Source: an uncultured Lachnospiraceae bacterium
GTDB lineage: Bacteria; Bacillota; Clostridia; Lachnospirales; Lachnospiraceae
Direction: 5' to 3'
NCBI GenBank assembly: GCA_945827765.1
Contig: CALZPS010000016.1
Coordinates: forward strand, 1-13,471
DNA: 13,471 bases
Part shown: positions 1-6,859 of the stretch, piece after piece
Numbering within the stretch: position 1 is the first letter of the stretch
Layout of the letters: every line of letters starts with the position of its first letter
Translations under genes and position numbers: made by a program
The notes under the pieces: model-generated
Told to the model about the DNA's origin: nothing
Seen by the model: only the letters and a program-made list of their open reading frames with translations
Databases searched by the model: none

Positions 1-148
1 GGTGCTTGCTATTTCGCATAAATTATACTACTATGATATCAGAGATACCTGACAAATGAGCCTGTCGTCATTTTTTTCGTGCTTTGCACTCCCGAGATGG
101 ACGAAAGCACTCAGAATCACGGAACAACAAACAACGATGAGGGAGTTT
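1..148. other. Upstream region of the two-component genes, no gene seen
   Basis: I see no convincing coding sequence here. A reading frame could be extended upstream from the response regulator to 56, but that extension has no family resemblance and no ribosome binding site. A TATACT at 24-29 could be a -10 box, but no -35 element is found at the right distance. An inverted repeat GTGCTTT (79-85) / AAAGCAC (104-110) has an 18-base loop. It overlaps a second possible pairing, TTTCGT (75-80) / ACGAAA (101-106), so the two stems exclude each other. It has no T-run in a useful place for a terminator, and its role is unknown. Confidence 0.4.
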
Positions 149-532
149 ATGATTCGAATTGCAGCCGTCGATGACAACCCGCATGATTTGCAGCTTTTAC
201 AAAACTATCTGAAGACCTACGAGGAGAACTCGAAGGAATCTTTCCGAATTTCCTGTTTTTCTGACGGGAAAGAGCTTCTAACTGATTATCGCCCTGTTTT
301 TGATATTATCCTTATGGATATCGAGATGGCACAGATAGATGGCATGACAGCTGCCGAGGAGATTCGCCGCACCGATAAGAATGTAGTGATTATTTTTCTT
401 ACCAATATGCCACAGTATGCAATCAAAGGCGGATTTGCAGTCGTCGGAGGTGAAGAAGTACAGATAAGCCGGGCCAAAAAGAAAGCCTTTCTGGATGCAC
501 TGAATAATTATTTGAAAGAGGTGGCGAAATGA
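149..532 (+). pseudogene. LytTR-family response regulator with internal deletion
   Basis: The reading frame is open (127 residues from ATG 149), but about half of the expected protein of roughly 240 residues is missing. Residues 1-93 are a receiver domain: acidic pair D8-D9, phosphoacceptor D57 in LMDIEM, and T85 in FLTNMPQYAIKG. At about 425-433 the frame jumps directly to what looks like the extreme C-terminus of a LytTR DNA-binding domain (residues 95-127, VVGGEEVQISRAKKKAF). The end of the receiver, including the conserved Lys of beta5, and most of LytTR are lost. The product should therefore neither signal normally nor bind DNA. ATG 149 is preferred over an upstream start at 56 because GAGGGAG (139-145) precedes it and the family begins with this type of MIRIAAVDDN sequence. 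The stop overlaps the next start (ATGA at 529-532), so the two genes were translationally coupled. Confidence 0.8.
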
Positions 533-1075
533 GTAACGAACTGCCCAACCAGCCTGCCAAATTGTCTGAATTACTGTGCTTATGCCTTTATTGTCGGCAG
601 CTTTGCGATTTCTCTGGCCTGGCAAATTTATATCTATCTGGCATTGAGTTCCCTTTTTTGGTGCAGGATACCCATACAGGTTCTATTTTTGGGTACCTTT
701 TTGGGCGTATTTTATCTATTCTTATATCTGTTGGAACGGTCACATCGTGTTCAGATGCAGGAAATGCAAGTTTCCTGGATTTCCTGTATCGGATGTATTT
801 TTATGGCTTTCCTGATTTATATTGTCAGCAGCTTAAGCTTTGCGTCTGTAGAACTTCCTTTTACCGTCTCCACCTACGCAGATGCCTATACGCTGCGTAC
901 GATGGTCTACCTCGAAGGAGTCGGACTGCTGTACAGCCAGCATGTCCTACACTGCGAATCCTTCATCAGCCTGGAGCGTGACACACTGCAGTCCATGTTA
1001 AATCTTCAATACGAAAATTACAAGCTGAGTCAGGAATCAGTCGACATGGTCAACCAATTTATGGTTTCATTCTGA
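529..1075 (+). pseudogene. GHKL/AgrC-type sensor histidine kinase, frameshifted and truncated
   Basis: This is the expected membrane sensor partner of the preceding LytTR regulator. It starts at ATG 529 with a 4-base overlap. After about eight codons (near 553) the frame must shift, as if one extra C were present in CAGCCTGCC, to enter the frame that runs to 1075. Corrected, the product is about 181 residues with roughly three or four hydrophobic helices (for example FIVGSFAISLAWQIYIYLAL and IQVLFLGTFLGVFYLFLYLL). These are followed by the coiled linker typical of this family (LQSMLNLQYENYKLSQESVD). The protein stops where the phospho-acceptor motif KYHDLKHQ should come. The His-containing dimerisation helix and the whole GHKL ATPase domain are absent. 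Fewer membrane helices than the usual six or seven suggest another deletion inside the sensor part. It cannot be a working kinase. Confidence 0.75.
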
Positions 1076-1221
1076 CAATAGGATTCCTATACTCATTCAC
1101 AACATTTACAATATTCCACTTTCATATACCCCACTTTTTTAACGCGTCCCTCATTCTTCGTCAATCTGCATAAAAATTTTTACAGTTCACGCTCCGAAAC
1201 CGACGGATTGTGCAGACATTA

Positions 1222-1251
1222 TTGCATTTCTTTTTTTCTCCTATGTATAAT
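1222..1251 (+). promoter_or_regulatory. Putative promoter of the broken rhamnosidase gene
   Basis: A perfect -10 hexamer TATAAT lies at 1246-1251, about 40 bases before the start codon. The best -35 is only TTGCAT (1222-1227) at 18-bp spacing, matching three of six positions, so an activator may once have been needed. The surrounding gap (1076-1290) is AT-rich and I see no gene in it. Confidence 0.4.
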
Positions 1252-1290
1252 TTCACCAACTCAAGCAAGTAAAAAAGGAGGAATTTGAAT

Positions 1291-2855
1291 ATGCTGACGA
1301 TTTCACGGTTGACAGTAGAGAATCTGGAAAACGGCTGTGTCACAGATGTGGCTGCTCCCCGGTTTTCTTTTTCCCTTTCCAGTGATAATAAGCATACGGC
1401 TCTCAAGAAAGCTGTTTTGCAAATCGGCGGCTGGCAGAAAGAGACCACGGACCAGATTGCCGTCATCTATGACGGACCGGCCTTGCAGCCTTTTACTAAC
1501 TATACGGCTCTTGTGACCGCAACAGATACAAACGGCGAGACTGCAGCCGCACAGGTTTCCTTCCAGACCGGACGCATGGGGCAGCCATGGCAGGCCGAAT
1601 GGATCAGTGACCCGAAATATCATTTTACAGAGAAGAAAGTCTCCCCTGTACCAATGACCTTCCGCAAGAAATTATCTATAAACAAAGAGCTGGCATCTGC
1701 AAAGCTGTATGCCACTGCTCTTGGCATCTACGAGCTGATGCTGGACGGCAAAAAGGTCGGAACACAATATTTTGCCCCCGGTTTTACTTCCTATAAATCA
1801 CAGCTCCAATATCAGGTTTACGATGTGACAGACATGTTGAGCGCAGACTCCACTCTCATGGCAGTCGTTGCCGGAGGCTGGGCAGTCGGTTCCTTTGTAT
1901 TCACCCGCATCAACCGCCATGACGGCGACCGGCAGGCTTTTTTGTGCGAGCTGCGCCTGACCTATGCGGATGGTACGGAAGAAATCATCGGAACGGATAC
2001 AAGCTGGGAAGTGACCGAAGATGGAAACTACCGCATGGCAGATATTTACGACGGAGAGACCTACGACGCGACGATAGACCTCAATTCCATTACATGGAGA
2101 AAAGCCGCCAGAGAAACATTGCGTATTTCTCCGAAATTACTGGCAGACTACGGGAACCCGGTGCGGGAGCACGAAGTGTTCACGCCGATTTCCTGCCATC
2201 CGATGTGGCAGAGGCCGGAACTTTTTCCTGTTCCAATGAAATGATTAACCAATTACAGAGCAACATCTGCTGGGGTGCAAAGTCCAATTTTGTTGGCATT
2301 CCCAACACTGTGCCGGTGCAGGGATATGGATTCCCGGCAACGATGCCTTCCATGGCAATCGATTTCTGGGGTGATGCCTGTGTCATGGTACCATGGGCAG
2401 AATATCAGGCCCGTGGTGATATAAACATTTTGAAAAAGATGTATCCCGTCATGAAAAAGTATGTAAATGCCTGCAAGTTCTGGGCCGGACTTCTGAGTTT
2501 CGGTAAAAAACGATACATCTGGAACACTCCATCCGTCCTCCATTTCGGAGACGACGGCACCGATACGATGATTTCCTACAACCACTACGCAAGCGGCGCG
2601 GTCGGAGCATTCCTATACCAGCGTATTGCCGGAATCGAGGCCACGAAACCGGGTTATAAGGAATTTCGCATCAAACTGTTAATCGGCGGCGGTATTACAT
2701 CGGCAAGAGGCAGTGTATTCACCCCGTATGGTGAGATTGTCTCCGACTGGAAGGTTGTGGATGAGCTCTTCACCATCGAAATCACAGTTCCTGTGGGAAG
2801 TTCCTGTACCCTGACACTGCCTAACGGAGAAACACACTCCTGTGACAGCGGCTGC
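1291..2855 (+). pseudogene. GH78 alpha-L-rhamnosidase, broken by three internal deletions
   Basis: The intact family member would remove terminal alpha-L-rhamnose from glycosides. ATG 1291 is chosen over TTG 1285 because AAGGAGG (1275-1281) is nine bases upstream. Residues 1-305 match the N-terminal beta-sandwich domains of the intact GH78 at 3966-6740 (for example LYATALGIYELMLDGKKVG and AGGWAVG). At 2197-2205 the sequence jumps about 95 residues (judged by the paralogue) and changes frame, entering EAGTFSCSNEMINQLQSN. Near 2292 KSNFV joins GIPNTVP, losing about 50 residues that held the general-acid motif DCPQRxERxGWTGD. Near 2550 HFGD joins DGTDTMISYNHYASG, losing about 165 residues including the general-base motif TTxWERW. 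The C-terminal domain follows (VPVGSSCTLTLPNGE) until it runs into MBOAT sequence at about 2853. Both catalytic glutamates are gone, so it should be inactive. Confidence 0.88.
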
Positions 2856-3555
2856 TATACATTTCAGACATTATCCTATGTTATTGATGTCTATCGGAAA
2901 GACCTGCCGCACGAGACACATTTCGGCTATTATGCACTCTTCGTCTCCTTCTTTCCTCAGCTTGTTGCGGGACCGATTGAACGTCCGGGCAGCCTGCTCC
3001 CGCAGCTCAAACAGGAATATACGTTTCAGATAGAAGATTTACGACATGGTTTCCGCCAAATATTAATCGGTTTTTTCAAGAAAATCGTTGTGGCTGATTA
3101 TCTGGCAGGCTTTGCCGATGCCGTCTTTGCCACTCCGGGCAAAGCGGTCTGCCGCCCCTGTATCCAAGCGATATTTTGTAAAAGAACGGACTGCTATACA
3201 TATCCTGAAACGGATAGGGACGCTCACGCTTGTATGCTTTGCATGGATTTTTTTCCGTGCACAGACGCTTTCTGATGCCTTTGTGATGGTGTCGCATCTG
3301 GGGATTGGATGGAATATGAGTGGAATCGTAAACTCCCTGCAGCTTATGGGACTTGCCGCGATTGACGGGGTACAGATCGTGTTGGTACTGCTGGTGCTGA
3401 CGCTGCTGGATAAATTTGCAGAAAAAGCCGCCCTATCCAAATGCACCATCCGCCAGACCGCCATCTTGTTCTATCTGGTTCTGACGATTTCCGTCGGATG
3501 GCTGATGCTGCTGTCCCAAAATACAGCAAGCACATTTTTATATTTTCAATTTTAA
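2853..3555 (+). pseudogene. MBOAT (AlgI/DltB-like) O-acyltransferase, 5' end and catalytic core deleted
   Basis: The family moves acyl groups across the membrane onto cell-surface polymers. The fragment starts in mid-protein at YTFQTLSYVIDVYRKD, in the same frame as the rhamnosidase tail, with no start codon or ribosome binding site. The diagnostic FVSFFPQLVAGPIERP and LRHGFRQILIGFFKKIVVAD follow. At about 3141-3150 the sequence jumps and changes frame to the C-terminal part (TLVCFAWIFFRAQTLSDAF), continuing through two or three hydrophobic helices to a typical STFLYFQF ending at 3555. The roughly 130 N-terminal residues and the central region carrying the RRWHITLS-type motif and the invariant catalytic His are missing. 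The open frame that ends at 3275 would be read by software as a rhamnosidase-acyltransferase fusion, but it is a deletion product. Confidence 0.82.
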
Positions 3556-3618
3556 TCTGACGCAGGACTTAGGCAGCGCGATTTACTGCCTGCAAAAACA
3601 AAAAAGGAATGACCATTT

Positions 3619-3822
3619 ATGCTGACATATAAGCCGAAACTTTTGATTTTTACAACCTGTTTTCTTCTCTTACTTTTGCCGCTGGCACTGTGTTTTTGCG
3701 GCTTTGTTCTGCCGCCGCAGTACGAGGAAAGTTTCATGGGGGAATTAAAATATAAATGTGAACGACTGGACAAAACACCGGGAAACCGCATCGTCTTTGT
3801 CGGCGGCAGTTGTAGTAGATAG
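3619..3822 (+). pseudogene. Truncated SGNH/DltD-like protein, partner of the MBOAT acyltransferase
   Basis: This is a 67-codon frame beginning 63 bases after the acyltransferase, with AAAGGA (3603-3608) upstream. One N-terminal membrane helix (residues 8-33) is followed by LPPQYEESFMGELKYKCERL and then IVFVGGS, which resembles block I of the SGNH hydrolase fold where the catalytic Ser follows. Two residues later the frame stops at TAG. Such a protein normally has 350 or more residues, so over 80 percent is missing. Intact MBOAT/SGNH pairs O-acetylate surface polysaccharides. A short open stretch in another frame ending in YFWSVYAERIHMEE at about 3897 may be a remnant of its C-terminus or unrelated sequence; I cannot tell. 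Confidence 0.7.
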
Positions 3823-3908
3823 TGACTTACAGACAACATTTTGTCTCAATTATTTCTGGTCGGTTTATGCGGAACGGATTCATATGGAAGAATAGATATT
3901 CTGAATTT

Positions 3909-3950
3909 AAAAAACGTCCGGCGGACACTCACGCCCGCCGGACATTTTAT
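3909..3950. terminator. Bidirectional Rho-independent terminator
   Basis: A nine-base-pair perfect GC-rich stem GTCCGGCGG (3916-3924) / CCGCCGGAC (3935-3943) encloses a 10-base loop. On the minus strand it is followed by a run of six T, making a strong terminator 23 bases past the GH78 stop at 3966. On the plus strand it is followed by ATTTTATTC, a weaker T-run, serving the degraded acyltransferase genes. It lies exactly between the two convergent gene groups. Confidence 0.9.
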
Positions 3951-3965
3951 TCTCTCTTTGCCAGC

Positions 3966-6740
3966 TTAGAATTGACTCAGCAACAGGTCAATACCTTTCA
4001 ACTGCTCTTCATTCATTCCCTGCCCGAATTGTTCTCCGAGCTCACGCATAGAATAAGAAATAAATTGCGTCGGAATCATGTCCAGCGGCATCACTGTTGC
4101 GATTGCCTCCTTGACTTTCGGGTTGGTAAGCAGCTCGCGGATCGGTGTATTACTGCTATACACCATTTTCAACGACTCTGTCGTCTCATATGATACGGCG
4201 TAACTGCCCGGCTCGAGGTAACATACCCCATCCTTTACATCTGCAAACATAGGATTTTGGCTGTCTGTAAAAGTCTCCTCCTTTGCTTTCGGCAGCACCA
4301 GTTGTGCGCTGCAGCCAAACGGAACTTCCACTGACAACTCCACATGTGTCGGGTCAGTCAGTTTCCACGCGGTTTTATATATTCCCGCCGGAGAATCGTA
4401 AGACGCCTCCATCTCACCCAGAGACCAGTTCAGCGACGGAGCGATGCGGACACTCTGAAATCCCGGTGTATTCGGCAGCTGGATTCCCGCAGCGTAACGG
4501 AACAACCATTCCACGACAGAACCATAAGAATAGTGATTCAAACTATTCATGCCCGTGCTGGAAATACTGCCGTCATCCTCCACGCTGTTCCACCGCTCCC
4601 AGACTGTGGTTGCACCCAGTTTAATCTCATGCAGCCAGCCCGGATAATCTTCATTCAAAAGAAGCTTCCATGCAATATCTTCCATTCCATTTTCAGAAAG
4701 TACATGACACATCAACGGAGTACCGACAAATCCGGTCTTCAATTTATAATCATTTTCTGCATACAGCTTGCGCAACGTTTTGCGTGTATATTCCACATTG
4801 TCGGAAAGCCCATATTTCAAAGTCAGAATCAAAGCAGTCTGGGTCTTGACACAGCATCTGCCGGTCTGGCTGTAATACTCTTTTTTCACTTCCGCAAACT
4901 GCTGCTCTGAAAGTGCAGCATACTTCTTTTCCTCTTCTTCGTAGCCGAGTACTGCTGCAGCCTTAGACACCAACTGTGCGCTCGCCGCATAATACAGATT
5001 GGCGATAAATTCTTCGTCTGTGCCGCCCATAACTTCATCTTTCTTTCCGCTTGGATTGTCAAGCGCCAACCAGTCACCGTAGTGGAATACATATCTCCAG
5101 CCATGGTTGTCCCCGTCCACGCTCGTCACATAGTCCACCCAGCTCTTCATGCTCTCAAACTGGTCTTTCAAGATCTGTTTGTCCCCATAGAACAGATACA
5201 AGTTCCACGGAATGATGCAGGATGCATCACCCCATACACAGGCACAACTCGTCACACCGACCGAAGGAACCACATCCGGGACTTTGCCGCCAAGAGATTT
5301 CTGTTCTTGTGACATATCATACAAATATTTTGCATAGAATGCATACGTGTCTTCCAGATAGGTTGCCGTCGGGGAGAATACCTGCGCATCTCCTGTCCAC
5401 CCCATTCGCTCGTTCCTCTGCGGACAATCTGTCGGCACATCAAGGAAATTGCTCTTCAGACCCCATCTGGTATTAGAAATCAACTGATTCACCAGCTCAT
5501 GACCGGTACGCATCGTTCCTTTTTCCGTGATATCGCTGTAAAGCGCCAATCCTACAAAATCTTCTTTCTGCAAATCTGTGACACCTTCTATTTTCACATA
5601 ACGGTAGCCATAATATGTAAAATGCGGTACGATTTCCTGCTCTGTTCCGTCAGAAATGTATATATATTCGGATTTCGCAGTTCTCAGGTTTTCGTTATAA
5701 AAATTGCCCTGCTGCAGAACTTCACCTGTCTGAATATGAATCTTTGTTCCCGCTGGTTCATGCACTCTGAACTTAAAGATACCGGCAAACTCCTGCCCCA
5801 TATCAAGCACCGTCTCTCCCGCCGGAGTATGAATCAGTTCTACCGGAGTAAATGTCTCGTGAACCGTCACCGGCAGACTCATCCGCGCTGTCAGAATGCC
5901 CTTTGGTGCATCACACAAAACCGCAGATTCCTCCGACAGTGCCTGCAGGGTATCATCTCTTCTCTCTCCGTCATACAATGTAGCGAAAGTCAGATTACTT
6001 CTTGTCACCTTCCAGCTTTCATCTGTACCGATGACCTCTTCACTGCCATCCGCATAAACAATCCGCAGCTCGGCAATCAGTTTCCACTCATCTCCGAAAA
6101 ATCCCTTTTCCTCAAATGCGGAAAATCCAAATCTTCCTTTATACCAGCCATTTCCGAGGAGCACGGATAGTTTCCCCTGTTTCTTGAGCATCTCCGTCAT
6201 ATCATAAGTCTGGTACTGTACCCACTCATCGTAGTCGTTGCTGTACGGAGCGAGAAATTCATTGCCAATCTTTTCTCCGTCAAAATATGCCTCGTAAAGC
6301 CCCAGACCACTGATATAAAGTCTCGCGCTTTTTACTTCCTTAGTCGGTATGATTTCCTTTGTAAAAAACGGAAGTCTCTGCTCACTGTTATCGCAGGTAA
6401 TCCATTTTCCTGCCCATTCTTCCTGCATTTTCCCGGTCTCAAACCACTGTGTCTCACTCACGGCGGACTCCCCGGCATCCGACTGTACTTCCACATTCCA
6501 GTAATACCGTGTCCGCGGCTTGAGGTTTAACTCCACCGGATATGCCAAACTGCTTGCCGTCTCATCCCATCCGGAATCGAACACCGTCTGCGCAAGCGCC
6601 TCATCCAGAGCGACCTGTACTCTGGCTGCAGTCTGTCTCTTCCCCTGTGCCTCTGTTACTTTCCATGAAAAAGTAGTACTTTCCATCCGAAATCCCAGGG
6701 GATTGGTCAGATGGTTTACTTTCAAATCATACAGTTTCAT
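3966..6740 (-). CDS. GH78 alpha-L-rhamnosidase, intact
   Basis: This 924-residue enzyme is predicted to hydrolyse terminal alpha-L-rhamnose by the inverting mechanism of GH78. Domain order is a fibronectin-like N-terminal domain (about 1-103), the Bac_rhamnosid_N beta-sandwich (about 110-300), a second beta domain (about 300-405), the (alpha/alpha)6 catalytic barrel (about 408-755) and a C-terminal beta domain (about 756-850). Catalytic signatures are present: DCPQRNERMGWTGD with D438, general acid E444 and D451; HYGDW at 553-557; and TTVWERW with general base E715. Residues 855-924 form an extra helical tail. No signal peptide or membrane helix is seen, so it is likely cytoplasmic and would act on imported rhamnosides. 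The start is preceded by AGGAAAGGG. It lies 119 bases after the membrane GH3 gene, has its own promoter at 6787-6815, and ends at the shared terminator. The substrate (flavonoid rutinoside, pectin fragment or other) cannot be read from sequence. Confidence 0.95.
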   Translation of the reverse strand: MKLYDLKVNHLTNPLGFRMESTTFSWKVTEAQGKRQTAARVQVALDEALAQTVFDSGWDETASSLAYPVELNLKPRTRYYWNVEVQSDAGESAVSETQWFETGKMQEEWAGKWITCDNSEQRLPFFTKEIIPTKEVKSARLYISGLGLYEAYFDGEKIGNEFLAPYSNDYDEWVQYQTYDMTEMLKKQGKLSVLLGNGWYKGRFGFSAFEEKGFFGDEWKLIAELRIVYADGSEEVIGTDESWKVTRSNLTFATLYDGERRDDTLQALSEESAVLCDAPKGILTARMSLPVTVHETFTPVELIHTPAGETVLDMGQEFAGIFKFRVHEPAGTKIHIQTGEVLQQGNFYNENLRTAKSEYIYISDGTEQEIVPHFTYYGYRYVKIEGVTDLQKEDFVGLALYSDITEKGTMRTGHELVNQLISNTRWGLKSNFLDVPTDCPQRNERMGWTGDAQVFSPTATYLEDTYAFYAKYLYDMSQEQKSLGGKVPDVVPSVGVTSCACVWGDASCIIPWNLYLFYGDKQILKDQFESMKSWVDYVTSVDGDNHGWRYVFHYGDWLALDNPSGKKDEVMGGTDEEFIANLYYAASAQLVSKAAAVLGYEEEEKKYAALSEQQFAEVKKEYYSQTGRCCVKTQTALILTLKYGLSDNVEYTRKTLRKLYAENDYKLKTGFVGTPLMCHVLSENGMEDIAWKLLLNEDYPGWLHEIKLGATTVWERWNSVEDDGSISSTGMNSLNHYSYGSVVEWLFRYAAGIQLPNTPGFQSVRIAPSLNWSLGEMEASYDSPAGIYKTAWKLTDPTHVELSVEVPFGCSAQLVLPKAKEETFTDSQNPMFADVKDGVCYLEPGSYAVSYETTESLKMVYSSNTPIRELLTNPKVKEAIATVMPLDMIPTQFISYSMRELGEQFGQGMNEEQLKGIDLLLSQF

Positions 6741-6786
6741 ATTTTTTCCCTTTCCTGTTCACCAATAATCGTTTTTCTTTTCATTG

Positions 6787-6815
6787 ATTATAATCTACTT
6801 TTCCTCATATGACCA
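6787..6815 (-). promoter_or_regulatory. Sigma-A promoter of the intact GH78 gene
   Basis: Read on the minus strand, TGGTCA (6815-6810, four of six matches to TTGACA), a 17-base spacer, and a perfect TATAAT (6792-6787), about 46 bases before the start codon. The weak -35 and perfect -10 with ideal spacing suggest activator dependence, and a direct repeat sits five bases upstream of the -35. The GH78 gene can therefore be transcribed separately from the upstream GH3. Confidence 0.65.
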
Positions 6816-6820
6816 GTAAG

Positions 6821-6849
6821 ATTTCCGATAAGATGATGATTATTTCCGA
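6821..6849 (-). repeat. 21-bp-spaced direct repeat, possible activator site
   Basis: ATTTCCGA occurs at 6821-6828 and again at 6842-6849 (TCGGAAAT on the gene's strand). The 21-base period puts both copies on one DNA face, and the nearer one lies just upstream of the -35 box. This layout is typical of AraC-type activators. No AraC-family gene is in the window, so the binding protein is unknown. Confidence 0.45.
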
Positions 6850-6859
6850 CACAGCAGTT

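Noticed and set aside
56..148. N-terminal extension of the response regulator
   Set aside because: The 31 extra residues do not resemble a receiver domain; the start at 149 has a ribosome binding site and the normal family N-terminus.
1944..2198. Coding in the early part of the long frame that ends at 3275
   Set aside because: In this stretch the other frame encodes the conserved rhamnosidase beta domain; the long frame becomes genuine only after the junction near 2199.
5499..6170. A 223-codon plus-strand open frame
   Set aside because: It is antisense to the intact GH78 gene and its product is rich in residues typical of shadow frames, with no domain signal.
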